From: Bifidobacterium sp. ESL0769
GTDB taxonomy: Bacteria > Actinomycetota > Actinomycetes > Actinomycetales > Bifidobacteriaceae
Length of the DNA stretch: 64,000 bases
NCBI RefSeq assembly: GCF_029395495.1
Contig: NZ_CP113918.1
Span: 186,001-250,000 of the forward strand
Direction: 5' to 3'
Shown here one piece after another: positions 16,852 through 25,247 of this stretch (positions are counted from its first letter, which is position 1; every line of letters starts with the position of its first letter). Below the pieces are notes generated by a model. It was not told where the DNA came from, did no database searches, and saw only the letters and a list, made by a program, of their open reading frames with translations. The translations under genes and the position numbers were made by a program.

Positions 16852-19038
16852 TTACAGCATGCAGCTGACACAGCCCTCGACCTCGGTGCCCTCAAGCGCC
16901 TGCTGGCGGATGCGGATGTAGTAGAGGGTCTTGATGCCCTTGCGCCAGGCGTAGATTTGCGCCTTGTTGAGCTCACGCGTGGTGACGCCGGCGGGGAAGA
17001 AGAGGGTCAGCGAAAGGCCCTGATCGACGTGCTGGGTGGCCTCGGCGTAGGTGTCCACGATCTTCTTCCAGCCGATCTCGTAGGCGTCCTGGAAGTACTC
17101 GAGGTTGTCGTTGGTCATGTACGGCGCCGGGTAGTAGACGCGGCCGACCTTGCCTTCCTTACGGATCTCGATCTTCGAGGCGATCGGGTGGATGGAGGAG
17201 GTGGAGTGGTTGATGTAGGAGATCGAACCGGTCGGCGGCACGGCCTGCAGGTACTCGTTGTAAATGCCGTCCTTCAGGATCTCGTCGCGTAGCGTCTCCC
17301 AGTCGGAGACGGTGGGGATGTGGATGCCGAAGCGCTCGAAGAGATCTTTGACCGTTTGGGTCTTCGGCTCGAGGGAACGGCGGCCGTCGGTGTACTTGTC
17401 GAAGTAGTTGCCCTGGCCGGCCGGCTTGGCGTAATCGGAGGTGTCGAAGGTCGCGAAGGCGTGGCCGCGCTCGACGGCCAGCTTGTGCGAGGCCTTGTAG
17501 GCGTGGTAGGCCACGGTCATGAAGTACATGTCGGTGAAGTCCAGCGCTTCTTCCGAGCCATAATACATGTGCTCGCGGGCAAGGAAGCCGTGGAGGTTCA
17601 TCTGGCCCAGACCGATGGAGTGGCCCTCTTCGTTGCCGCGCTTGATGGACGGCACGGAATCGATGTGGGTCTGCTCGGAGACGGAAGTCAGCGCGCGGAT
17701 TGCAGTCTCCACCGGATCGGCCAGGCCGCCGTCCATCGCCTTCGCGATGTTCAGGGAGCCGAGGTTGCAGGAGATGTCCTTACCGACGTGGTCGTAGCTC
17801 AGGTCGGCGTTGTAGGTGGAGGGCTCCTGCACCTGCAGAATCTCGGAGCAGAGGTTCGACATCGTGACGCGGCCGTCGATCGGGTTGGCGCGATTGACGG
17901 TGTCCTCGAAGAGGATGTAGGGGTAGCCGGACTCGAACTGCACCTCGCCGAGGGTCATGAAGAACTCACGGGCATCGATGTAGGTCTTGTGGATGCGGTC
18001 ATCGTGCAGCATCTCGTCGTACTTCTCAGTCACCGAGATGTCGGCGAACGGCTTGCCGTAGACGCGCTCGACGTCGTAGGGGGAGAAGAGGGCCATCTTC
18101 TCCTTGCGCTTGGCCAGCTCGAAGGTGATGTCGGGGATGACGACGCCGAGGGACAGCGACTTGATACGGGTCTTCTCGTCGGCGTTCTCGCGCTTGGTGT
18201 CGAGGAAGCGGAGGATGTCGGGGTGGTGAGCGTTCAAGTAGACGGCACCTGCGCCCTGGCGTGCGCCGAGCTGGTTGGCGTAGGAGAACGAGTCCTCAAG
18301 GAGCTTCATCACCGGTACGACGCCGCTGGACTGGTGCTCGATGTGCTTGATTGGTGCGCCCTGCTCACGCAGGTTGGTGAGCAGCAGTGCCACGCCGCCG
18401 CCGCGCTTGCTCAGCTGCAGGGCGGAGTTGATGCCGCGGGAGATGGACTCCATGTTGTCCTCGATGCGCACGAGGAAGCAGGAGACGGGCTCGCCGCGCT
18501 GTGCCTTGCCCAAGTTGAGGAAGGTCGGGGTCGCGGGCTGGAAGCGACCGGAGAGAATTTCGTCGACGTACTTGACGGCGAGCTTTTCGTCGCCGGCCGC
18601 CAGCTCGAGCGCCACGGCGGCGCTGCGCTGCGGGAAGTCCTCGAGGTACTGCTTACCGTCGAAGGTCTTCAGAGCGTAGGAACGGTAGAACTTGAAGGCG
18701 CCGAGGAAGGTCTCGAACTCGAAGCCGAAGTCCTCGACATGCTTGTAGAAGGAATCCAGGAACTCGGGGGTGTACTGGTCGAAAACGGCCTTTTCGTAGT
18801 AGAGGTTGTCTTCCAAGTACTTGATGCGTTCGGCGGTGGAGCCGAACTTCATCGTGTTCTCCGCGACGTGGCCATTGATGTAGGCGCGCTCGGCCTCCTT
18901 GTCCTTGTCGAACTGGATCTTGCCGTCCTCGTCGTAGAGGTTGAGCATCGCGTTGAGCGAATGGTAGTCGTGCTCCGGGTCGAAACCGGTGTCTTCGACG
19001 GTGTTATCCATGCTCAGCGCTGTGTCGTTGAGAGCCAT
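16852..19038 (-). CDS. nrdE: class Ib ribonucleotide reductase large subunit (NrdE)
   Basis: 728 aa, usual length for NrdE. Start ATG 19038 has GAAAGGA upstream. The enzyme reduces ribonucleoside diphosphates to deoxy forms using a radical delivered from R2. Catalytic landmarks: redox Cys in [14 protein letters not shown], the SNLCSEI motif carrying the thiyl-radical Cys with its Asn and Glu, the partner Cys in [11 protein letters not shown], and the C-terminal redox pair GCVSCML that takes electrons from Nrd[17 protein letters not shown] is also family-typical. Nothing in R1 looks degenerate, so the oddity of this system lies only in R2. It lies downstream of nrdI across a large hairpin. Confidence 0.97.
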   Translation of the reverse strand: MALNDTALSMDNTVEDTGFDPEHDYHSLNAMLNLYDEDGKIQFDKDKEAERAYINGHVAENTMKFGSTAERIKYLEDNLYYEKAVFDQYTPEFLDSFYKHVEDFGFEFETFLGAFKFYRSYALKTFDGKQYLEDFPQRSAAVALELAAGDEKLAVKYVDEILSGRFQPATPTFLNLGKAQRGEPVSCFLVRIEDNMESISRGINSALQLSKRGGGVALLLTNLREQGAPIKHIEHQSSGVVPVMKLLEDSFSYANQLGARQGAGAVYLNAHHPDILRFLDTKRENADEKTRIKSLSLGVVIPDITFELAKRKEKMALFSPYDVERVYGKPFADISVTEKYDEMLHDDRIHKTYIDAREFFMTLGEVQFESGYPYILFEDTVNRANPIDGRVTMSNLCSEILQVQEPSTYNADLSYDHVGKDISCNLGSLNIAKAMDGGLADPVETAIRALTSVSEQTHIDSVPSIKRGNEEGHSIGLGQMNLHGFLAREHMYYGSEEALDFTDMYFMTVAYHAYKASHKLAVERGHAFATFDTSDYAKPAGQGNYFDKYTDGRRSLEPKTQTVKDLFERFGIHIPTVSDWETLRDEILKDGIYNEYLQAVPPTGSISYINHSTSSIHPIASKIEIRKEGKVGRVYYPAPYMTNDNLEYFQDAYEIGWKKIVDTYAEATQHVDQGLSLTLFFPAGVTTRELNKAQIYAWRKGIKTLYYIRIRQQALEGTEVEGCVSCML

Positions 19039-19082
19039 TTGTTGGTTCCTTTCAGGAATTTGCTGGTGATGATTAAAAGGTA

Positions 19083-19160
19083 CACACCCAAAGCGGGGCA
19101 TTTAAAATAAAAAGGGCGGAATTCCGCCGAACGGTTTTTAAATACCCCCTTTTGGGTGTG
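19083..19160. other. large intergenic hairpin between nrdI and nrdE
   Basis: CACACCCAAA (19083-19092) pairs with TTTGGGTGTG (19151-19160), extended inward by GGGG/CCCC and TTTAAA segments, with an inner palindrome GGCGGAATTCCGCC at 19117-19130 or so. It lacks a terminator T run in the coding direction, so it is more likely a processing or stability element within the operon. Confidence 0.7.
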
Positions 19161-19168
19161 CGTAAAAT

Positions 19169-19720
19169 TCATAACGAACGATGTTTCGCATCATTCTGAC
19201 GGGCCTCGAGAAAGAAGTCCCTTACGCCTTCGCGCACCTGGCGTTGGTCGTCCGGCGTGCCCAAGAGTTCGAAATTATACATGAACGGGACGTGGCACTT
19301 CTTGGAAATAATGTCGCCCGCCGCACAAAACGCAGTGGCGAAGTTCCTATTGCCCGAGGAAATGACGCCGCGGATGAAGCTGCGGTTCTTGTGTCCGTTC
19401 AGGAATTTGCGAATCTGAGGGAGCAGCGCTTTGGCGATGTTGCCGCCGCCGTAGGTCGGTACGATGAGCACGTATGGTTCGCGCACCTGCAACGGCGCCT
19501 CTTTCGGACGCAGCGGGATGCGGTAGACGTTGATGCCCTCGTCGGGGAAACCGCAGCTTTCGATGAAGCGTGCGGTGTTGTTGGAAACCGAGGAGAAGTA
19601 GACCACGGCGCCGATGTGCTCGCCTTTAGCTTTTGCCTCTGGCTCGCTTGGTGTCACGCACTCGTCGTCGTACGGCTCGGCACCTGTGGTGGTGGCGTTA
19701 TCGATATTCGCGTTCGCCAT
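19169..19720 (-). CDS. nrdI: NrdI flavodoxin-like activator of class Ib RNR
   Basis: 183 aa. Start ATG 19720 is preceded by GGAGAGAAGG; longer frames lack a site. After a 35-residue low-complexity head the flavodoxin-like fold begins with GAVVYFSSVSNNTARFIE, then VPTYGGGN and VISSGNRNFATAFCAAGD, all NrdI hallmarks for FMN binding. NrdI supplies the oxidant that builds the Mn-tyrosyl radical in class Ib R2, and in the metal-free class Ie it modifies the tyrosine. Its retention beside an R2 with lost ligands argues that the R2 is still activated. The C-terminus is not truncated. Confidence 0.95.
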   Translation of the reverse strand: MANANIDNATTTGAEPYDDECVTPSEPEAKAKGEHIGAVVYFSSVSNNTARFIESCGFPDEGINVYRIPLRPKEAPLQVREPYVLIVPTYGGGNIAKALLPQIRKFLNGHKNRSFIRGVISSGNRNFATAFCAAGDIISKKCHVPFMYNFELLGTPDDQRQVREGVRDFFLEARQNDAKHRSL

Positions 19721-19778
19721 CGTCGCCTTCTCTCCGAGATTCGTCTGGTTGGTTTGCTTCGTCTGGTTCATCGTCAGG

Positions 19779-20054
19779 TCAGGCGAGAACGGACTGCGAA
19801 GCCTTGGCGTCAGCAGAAGTCTTGACGGCGTTGGTCGCAAGCTGCTTGATGAGGTCCGGACGGTAACCGCTCCAGGAGGCGTCGGGCGTGATGACGACGG
19901 GCGCCTGGCGGAAGCCGGCCTGCGTGAGCTGTTCGAGAGTGGAGGGGTTTTCAGTCAGATCCACCGCTTCGAACGCGATGTTGGCTCGCGTAAGCTGGCG
20001 CTTGGTCGCCTCGCACTGTGGGCAGCGTGGTTTGGTGAAAACGGTAACGGTCAT
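19779..20054 (-). CDS. nrdH: NrdH glutaredoxin-like protein
   Basis: 91 aa. GGAGG lies 7 nt before ATG 20054. The redox motif is CPQC at residues 11-14 (most NrdH have CVQC or CMQC), followed by the NrdH-specific segments and QAPVVITPDASWSGYRPDLI. It reduces the C-terminal cysteine pair of NrdE with electrons from thioredoxin reductase. First gene of the nrd operon, with an NrdR box about 100 bp upstream. The C-terminal 15 residues are low-complexity. Confidence 0.95.
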   Translation of the reverse strand: MTVTVFTKPRCPQCEATKRQLTRANIAFEAVDLTENPSTLEQLTQAGFRQAPVVITPDASWSGYRPDLIKQLATNAVKTSADAKASQSVLA

Positions 20055-20130
20055 CGTAACCTCCGAATCGATGTCTTGTAAGCTTTCAAGAACTCAGGTT
20101 ACATGGTTGTAGTTCCAAACTGAACCCCAA

Positions 20131-20172
20131 CTTCTAGTAGCGTGTCGGTTTACCAACCACTAGATATAGTGC
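20131..20172 (-). promoter_or_regulatory. NrdR box(es) upstream of nrdH
   Basis: CACTAGATATAGTG at 20158-20171 closely matches the NrdR consensus acaCwAtATaTwGtgt. A weaker second candidate, CTTCTAGTAG at 20131-20140, lies 29 bp away centre to centre, close to the helical spacing usual for paired boxes. NrdR with bound dATP should repress the operon here. Confidence 0.75.
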
Positions 20173-20378
20173 TTATGGCTTCTAAAGGCAGATGGCACAA
20201 GGGGTGTCGGAATAAGGGCGCAAATTACGTATTACGTATAGTGTGTTTTATTTCACAATACACGCTGGCAAGAGAAAATAGACAAGTGGATTGATGTGGA
20301 AAAATCTGGATATTTCGGTGGATAAATTGCCGTTTTCCCGGATTCCAGATTGGTTGATTATAAGTATCGAGATAACCG
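20173..20378. other. intergenic region upstream of nrdH
   Basis: AT-rich spacer between the NrdR box and the stop of the next operon on the same strand. It includes a direct TTACGTATTACGTAT repeat near 20225 and no convincing terminator. Together with 20055-20172 it is 324 bp without a gene. Confidence 0.4.
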
Positions 20379-20930
20379 TTATTCTTGCGCCGGCGAAAGC
20401 TGGTTGAGCGTGATCGAGTCGGCGATGGACATGAATTCCATGGCTCCTAAGACGGCGTGGTCGAGCGTGCACAGCATGGTGATTGTGGCTTCGTTGGAGG
20501 CGACGGGCAGCAGGACTGTGCAGGCGAACCAGTCGCAGGTCGGGGTCGCGAACGTGTAGTGGAGCATGCCGATTTCCTGTGTTTCCTCGCCGTACGGGGC
20601 GGGGTGGGTTCCGATTTCGGCATTGCGCACCATCGGCAGGCTGCGTACGACGGTTTGGTAATAGTCGTTAAGGCGCTCGCTGAGTTTGTCGGGTTGCCAA
20701 GGATTTTCGCTTTTCGTTCCGGTGACGTATGTGTCGGTGCGTGCCTTGAACAAGCCATTCGGCGCGAGGTTCTGGATGAACTGGGCATTGTATGGGTCGT
20801 CGTCGGCGCCGGTCTGCTGCACCGCGTTTTCTGCGGTTTCGCCAGATTGCTGCGTGTCCCCGTTCCAACGTTCGTAGCTATCGGGAATCGTAAGCGTTAC
20901 TGCTCCGTCGAAAACGCTCTCTTCTTTCAT
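20379..20930 (-). CDS. conserved-looking hypothetical protein, last gene of the LXG-like cluster
   Basis: 183 aa, no signal peptide and no helices. Begins VFDGAVTLTIPDSYERW, runs through a mixed alpha/beta pattern and ends with repeated beta strands (TITMLCTLDHAVLGAMEFMSIADSITL). The strand pattern recalls DcrB/PsbP-like (DUF1795) proteins, a fold often met beside secretion systems, but I do not recognise it with certainty. Same strand as the five upstream genes, 50 bp after the lipoprotein gene. Confidence 0.75.
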   Translation of the reverse strand: MKEESVFDGAVTLTIPDSYERWNGDTQQSGETAENAVQQTGADDDPYNAQFIQNLAPNGLFKARTDTYVTGTKSENPWQPDKLSERLNDYYQTVVRSLPMVRNAEIGTHPAPYGEETQEIGMLHYTFATPTCDWFACTVLLPVASNEATITMLCTLDHAVLGAMEFMSIADSITLNQLSPAQE

Positions 20931-20980
20931 CTTTGCTCCTTACTTGAAAATGTTCATCCGTTCCGCAAAAGTTTCCCGTG

Positions 20981-21604
20981 TTAGTCGCCGAAGGTGGCGG
21001 GGTTGAGGGTGAAGCCTTGTGAGGCGTTGAATTGGCCGACTTGCTGGTTGGTGTGGCAGTTGCGTATGGTGATGGCCATATCCCACGCGCCGGTATGACG
21101 TTCCAGGTAGTACTTACCTCCGTAGGCGGCTGGTACCAGTGCAAAAATACCGAAGCTGGGGTCGGGGGTGAGGTGCTTGTCGGTCCATACGGTCATGGTT
21201 TTGCCGTCTTCGTTAATTTGGCATTTGTAGTCTTTTCCGCCTTTTTGGAAGTCGTTTTCTCCTTGTGTGATTCTGGCGTCGTAATCATTGATTCGTTTTT
21301 GTCGTTGTTTCTCGGTGGCGATGACGACGACGTCTCCGTTTTTTCTGGCATATGCATCGGTGAAATCGCCCGAGTCTTTAAATTGCTTGGCTGCTTTGCG
21401 AGATCCTCGTATGCCGTCGCTAAAGACGAAAGCATGGATGAATTGGGCGGGGTATACGATTTTTTCGGTCTTGGGCTGCGTTGGCTTGCTGGCTTGCTGC
21501 GTGTGGGCCCCGCATGCGGTGGCGAAGAGCATAATGAGGACGGCGAGCAGCAGTGTGGTTGCTGTCCGCAGGCTGGTTTTCTGTCGTAACTGAGATTGTG
21601 CCAT
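20981..21604 (-). CDS. predicted lipoprotein in the LXG-like cluster
   Basis: 207 aa. Signal peptide with hydrophobic stretch TTLLLAVLIMLFATAC; the lipobox cysteine is residue 31, so the mature protein is lipid-anchored outside. The mature part has no family I recognise; it has a Lys/Gln-rich helical middle (KQRQKRINDYDARITQGENDF) and a beta-rich end. It starts 12 bp after the large LXG-like gene, which suggests co-translation and a shared role, for example as surface partner or immunity lipoprotein of the exported protein. That role is inference. Confidence 0.8.
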   Translation of the reverse strand: MAQSQLRQKTSLRTATTLLLAVLIMLFATACGAHTQQASKPTQPKTEKIVYPAQFIHAFVFSDGIRGSRKAAKQFKDSGDFTDAYARKNGDVVVIATEKQRQKRINDYDARITQGENDFQKGGKDYKCQINEDGKTMTVWTDKHLTPDPSFGIFALVPAAYGGKYYLERHTGAWDMAITIRNCHTNQQVGQFNASQGFTLNPATFGD

Positions 21605-21616
21605 TCGTAGGTTCTT

Positions 21617-22777
21617 TCAGAATGCGGGGATTAGGGGAGGAATTGGGATTGGGGCTGGAGACGGTTCCGGCGCGCGACCGGGTACCGGCTCGCGCGTAGG
21701 TTCCCGTTTCCAATCAGGCCAATGCAGCTCGGGTACTCTGATTGGGTCTCTGACCGGTTCGGGCTGACGAAAGGGGGGCCAATGGGAATCTCTCGTGGAT
21801 TTAAGTGCTAGGTCGGTGGAAATAGAGCCTCCCTCTACGTGTTGGGAGACTCCAGTAGATATTTCAAGGGAATTTTCTGGTATGTTGTAGGCTCTTGAGT
21901 ATTTTTGTGTTTTGCCATCATGTTCACGAGTCCAAGTTTGTGTGAAGCCACCTTTTAGATCGGGAATCGGTTGCCCTCCTTCCCAATCGCTGTACCCTTG
22001 GTCCTTCAGGTGCGGGTTATTGACGGGTTGTCCCTCGGCGCTCACAACAAGCCCCTCTGGGTCGAAAGAGATGAGGTCCCTCAGCTCGGTTCTTTCGCCC
22101 TTGATAACGGAATCCGGAATGGTGATTTTCAGCCCGCCCCGGTGTTGGCTTTCGGTCGATAGCGACAGGGTCATCACGAGTCCGGGCCCGAGACCGACTT
22201 CGAATTTTCCGTTTGCCGCGAGCTCAGGCTCCAGTTGGATGATGTTGGCACCCATGGTCTTCAGCACTTCGGCCATCACGTCAGGGTTTTTCGCTGCCTC
22301 AGCCTCGGTCAGCCCCTTGCCCTCAATATCCTTGTAAATTTTATCGAGCTTGTTATAAGAAGCGATGCTTGCGCTGAGACCGCCATTGATGTAGTTGATG
22401 TCGAGTGTTCCGCTTCCTGCCCCGTTGGACATGGTGTCTGCCAGTACGTTGAGTTGCTGCAGGAATCCTTCAAGGTCGCTCCGGGTGGCAACGAATTGCG
22501 ACAATGCCTTGCTGGCGTCATCGTTGACCTTATCCCAGATCTGGTTGACCTGCTGAATGGACATATTGTTCATGTCGATGACGTCGCGTTCGTAACCTGA
22601 TGCGAGTTCGGTGCCCACCTGTAGATTGGTTGTTTCTTGCTGGGAAAGTTCGCTGGCGATGTATCCGTTTTTGATTGGGTCCCAGAATCGTTCCCAGTCG
22701 TTTGTCGGTTCAGCTTCCTTGGCCCATTGGAGAAACTGCTGCTTGGTGTGATCCGTGAAATCTCTGAGTTCTTGCAT
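21617..22777 (-). CDS. large LXG-like putative type VII secretion substrate
   Basis: 386 aa, no signal peptide. The N-terminal 180 residues are predicted helical with Gln-rich turns (QQETTNLQVGTELASGYERDVIDMNNMSIQQVNQIW), similar in character to helical export domains of LXG proteins. A beta-rich region follows (LKITIPDSV, RDLISFDPEGLVV). The last 50 residues are Pro-rich with PEP and REP repeats and no recognisable toxin domain. Preceded by two WXG100-sized helical proteins and a coiled-coil protein, the arrangement of YwqH/YwqI/YwqJ-type modules. I do not find an LXG motif I could quote, so the assignment rests on context. Confidence 0.7.
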   Translation of the reverse strand: MQELRDFTDHTKQQFLQWAKEAEPTNDWERFWDPIKNGYIASELSQQETTNLQVGTELASGYERDVIDMNNMSIQQVNQIWDKVNDDASKALSQFVATRSDLEGFLQQLNVLADTMSNGAGSGTLDINYINGGLSASIASYNKLDKIYKDIEGKGLTEAEAAKNPDVMAEVLKTMGANIIQLEPELAANGKFEVGLGPGLVMTLSLSTESQHRGGLKITIPDSVIKGERTELRDLISFDPEGLVVSAEGQPVNNPHLKDQGYSDWEGGQPIPDLKGGFTQTWTREHDGKTQKYSRAYNIPENSLEISTGVSQHVEGGSISTDLALKSTRDSHWPPFRQPEPVRDPIRVPELHWPDWKREPTREPVPGRAPEPSPAPIPIPPLIPAF

Positions 22778-22810
22778 CGTTGCCCTTTCGTTCGTTGCCT
22801 TGTCGGGGAG

Positions 22811-23092
22811 CTAGGCGTTAAATTGCTGGGCTGATAGCATGTCGTTGAATTCCATCAGTTTGCCGGCTTGTTCCAGAAAGTCCGCAGTGTTGCTGAACAA
22901 GGTTCGCATCGAGGCCGCAATCGCGGGGTATTCTTCCTCGGTCTGATGCAAGGCAGTCATCGAAGCGCCTTGCGCACCCTGCATATCAGTGGTTCCCATC
23001 ACCTCGCCTGCACCGAATTCGTCGGTGCTGAGGTCCCTTATTTGCTTGATAAGTTTGTCAAGTTTCTTTTTATTGACATTTATTTCTGCCAT
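22811..23092 (-). CDS. WXG100-sized helical protein, third in cluster
   Basis: 93 aa from ATG 23092; a start at 23104 would add MGHD and overlap the previous stop. Two long helices are separated by a Gly-rich turn (EFGAGEVMGTTDMQGAQG), the hairpin shape of WXG100 and related DUF3130-like T7SS proteins. The WXG motif itself is absent. Short, all-helical, no signal peptide, between another such gene and the large putative substrate. Likely an export chaperone or co-secreted partner; inferred from size, shape and position. Confidence 0.75.
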   Translation of the reverse strand: MAEINVNKKKLDKLIKQIRDLSTDEFGAGEVMGTTDMQGAQGASMTALHQTEEEYPAIAASMRTLFSNTADFLEQAGKLMEFNDMLSAQQFNA

Positions 23093-23093
23093 A

Positions 23094-23408
23094 TCATGCC
23101 CCATTCAAAGACCGGAATTGGTCATCGGAGTCCACTTGCGCGATGAAATCCTCGCAAGTCGTTTGCAATGTGCTTGATGTCTCTTCAAGCGTGCCGGTTT
23201 TTCCGCCGTAAAGTTGTTTTACGACGTTCGTAAAAGCGACCAAAGCGTCGTGTTGCGCCCCGGAAGGAATCGCTTCGGAAGTGACCTGATCGAGTAACGA
23301 CAGATAGCTTTTCATGGCATCGTCGAGGGTGTTTCCGTAGCCCCGGCATGTGTTGCCGACTTCGTTGGTGTATTCGTCACTGATAATCAGATTCGGATCG
23401 CTGCTCAT
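23094..23408 (-). CDS. WXG100-sized helical protein, second in cluster
   Basis: 104 aa from ATG 23408, with GGGGGA 8 nt upstream; ATG 23414 is too close to that site. The reading frame overlaps the upstream coiled-coil gene by 32 nt and its TGA is one base from the next ATG. The sequence is helical, with NTCRGYGNTLDDAMKSYLSLLDQV and FTNVVKQLYGGKTGTLEETSS, resembling in shape the DUF5344-type small proteins of LXG modules. No signal peptide. Function inferred only from context. Confidence 0.75.
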   Translation of the reverse strand: MSSDPNLIISDEYTNEVGNTCRGYGNTLDDAMKSYLSLLDQVTSEAIPSGAQHDALVAFTNVVKQLYGGKTGTLEETSSTLQTTCEDFIAQVDSDDQFRSLNGA

Positions 23409-23892
23409 TACCATTCCCCCTTCTCCGTGCTTCTTCGTGGAGGCGCTCTTGTTGCTGTTCCCATTGTTCTTCGGCGACGACTCTATTGAGTTGTCGCTGC
23501 TGGTATTGGCGCTCTTCCGCGACGTTGTTCATGGCATTTCCGTAATCCCGTATCTGTTCTTCGGCCTCTTCGATTTGTATCTCGAGCCGGTGCAATGATT
23601 GCTTGAAGGCATCCACGGCGTTTGCGTGGTTTCCGTTGTTCATTTGGGCGTTCATCATGTCTAGGTAGCGTTGCACGGATCGGCTTTCCAGCATCGATTG
23701 CCCGAGGTTCTGTAACGCGAGTTGCCGGCTGGCATGTTGGCTTTCGAATTCCCTGAATTGATCGGCTACATGGGCATGAAGTTCCCTCAGGCCTGCAAGT
23801 CTGCGTTGCATTCTTGCCCGCTCGGCGCTGAGTTCGGCCCCCCTGCGGTCGAGGCCAGCGATTCTGCTGCGAATCGTATCGGAATATGGCAT
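23377..23892 (-). CDS. coiled-coil protein, first gene of the LXG-like cluster
   Basis: 171 aa, charged and helical throughout. Residues about 15-75 (LDRRGAELSAERARMQRRL) and 95-150 (LHRLEIQIEEAEEQIRDYG) have heptad patterns, and the end is a Gln/Glu/Arg-rich helix. Size and coiled-coil nature match DUF5082/DUF3958-type proteins that open LXG operons in Firmicutes. It overlaps the next gene, so translation is coupled. No membrane segment. Transcription must start in 23893-24161. Confidence 0.75.
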   Translation of the reverse strand: MPYSDTIRSRIAGLDRRGAELSAERARMQRRLAGLRELHAHVADQFREFESQHASRQLALQNLGQSMLESRSVQRYLDMMNAQMNNGNHANAVDAFKQSLHRLEIQIEEAEEQIRDYGNAMNNVAEERQYQQRQLNRVVAEEQWEQQQERLHEEARRRGNGNEQRSESDYQ

Positions 23893-24161
23893 TGGTTCAT
23901 CTCCATGTATAAACGACTCAATAATACTATAGAATAATGATAATTATCTTTTGTGATTAACATTGAATCCAACATGGCCCTAATGTGGATGTGCAACTGT
24001 GCTCATAAGAAATTGGCGCGATAGCGAGAATGGTCTGATGTGTTGATTCCGGTTTCCGGAAACGGGTATGCCGCAGCCTGAAGGTCTAGGGAATAGTTAT
24101 GTAATTATTGACGCGTAAAAATCTACGTAGTATCTAGGTAATCGCTGAAGCTTGCGAGGTG

Positions 24162-24878
24162 TTACTGGTCTTCGCGCAATTCCTTGACGATGGCGCGGAT
24201 GGCGCGTTCGATGTCGCTGATTTCGGCGGCTCGCAGTTCCTCGGTCTGCTCTTTTCCGCTCAGCAACTTCATCCCGCTGGAGACGAGTCCTTCAGTCACC
24301 GCGATACCGACTTGCGGATTTTGCGGGCTCAGCTGGCCCCAGGCCCTGACGATGGGGGCATTGATACGTTCGTGCAGACTCGGTTGTGTCGGTTCGAGCG
24401 GCTGGTCGTTCGGCGTCCGTTCGTTGTCGCCCTTGTTGTTACTGCTGTTATCGTCCTTATTATTGCCGTTGGCCCCGTTGCCAGCCTTCGGCCAAAGGCC
24501 TTTGTCGTCGCGATAGCTCTGCGCGTCGCTCAGCGGTATCTGCGTCATCCAATCGTGGCCCTGCAGAATGGACTGTTCGAGATTGATCTTGACCCACTGC
24601 ACGATGATTTCCGCCGGATCGGTGACCCCGCCCAGGCCCTTTTCGAGCGCCTCGACCCACTGCGGCATGTGCCGCGCCATCAGTTGGCGGCGCAGGTCCT
24701 TCATATCCTTGACGTAACGATAGATTGAGTTGCGTGCGATGCCGGCACCTTTGCTGACATTGGCGGGGGTGAGTGCTTCGCCGCCTTGCTCGCGCATGAT
24801 CTTTTCCGCCGAATCGAGCAGCGCGTTCATCGTGTGACGGCGATGTTCCTCAAGATTGGCCTCATTGATGCGTGGCAT
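24162..24878 (-). CDS. TetR-family transcriptional regulator
   Basis: 238 aa. Start ATG 24878 follows GAGAGGG. The N-terminal helix-turn-helix is visible in NALLDSAEKIMREQGGEALTPANVSKGAGIARNSIYRYVKDMKDLR (given here as its key stretch from residue 17 to 62). A 30-residue Asn/Asp/Gly-rich insertion (about 135-165) breaks the ligand-binding domain, unusual for the family. It is divergent from a DHA2-type drug exporter with two palindromes between them, so it very likely represses that exporter and itself, and responds to an exporter substrate. Confidence 0.88.
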   Translation of the reverse strand: MPRINEANLEEHRRHTMNALLDSAEKIMREQGGEALTPANVSKGAGIARNSIYRYVKDMKDLRRQLMARHMPQWVEALEKGLGGVTDPAEIIVQWVKINLEQSILQGHDWMTQIPLSDAQSYRDDKGLWPKAGNGANGNNKDDNSSNNKGDNERTPNDQPLEPTQPSLHERINAPIVRAWGQLSPQNPQVGIAVTEGLVSSGMKLLSGKEQTEELRAAEISDIERAIRAIVKELREDQ

Positions 24879-25005
24879 ATCGTCCCTCTCGTGTTTCGCG
24901 GCACGGTTATCGGTTACTCGTATATACCATATTATCTGCACTGCCTGCCCATATTCCGTTCCTGCCCATTGTGTAGACTTCCGGAATTGTGCCGCGTGCG
25001 TTCTC

Positions 25006-25174
25006 GCCCATAATATGGGCCATTTCGTGGTTTATCGGCAACTGTGATAATTTTTATTGTTTCTGACTTTTACAATCCTTCGCCTTTTGCGGAAATTTTA
25101 ATCTGACGGTCGCGCGGATTTGCGTGTCTTACGATTGTGGCGTATAGTCTCTGAAGTTTGCGACCAGCTGTCGC
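25006..25174. promoter_or_regulatory. two palindromes in the tetR/MFS intergenic region
   Basis: GCCCATAATATGGGC (25006-25020) is a 15-bp palindrome with a single central base; GCGACCAGCTGTCGC (25160-25174) has 5-bp arms around CAGCT. Both sit in the 369-bp divergent region, the second 73 bp before the exporter start. They are the best candidates for TetR operators. Confidence 0.55.
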
Positions 25175-25247
25175 GAAAATATGCATTTATTGACGGTTTG
25201 CCTTATAAGGGCTTGATGCGTGTTGCCGTCACTACGAAAGATTACCG

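Noticed and set aside
17320..19110. 596-aa open frame antisense to nrdE
   Set aside because: Shadow of nrdE with Gly/Val/Glu-rich composition and no start signal.
23937..24161. gene in the gap before tetR
   Set aside because: 225 bp without an open frame that has a start signal; it is the promoter region of the LXG-like cluster and the downstream end of tetR.
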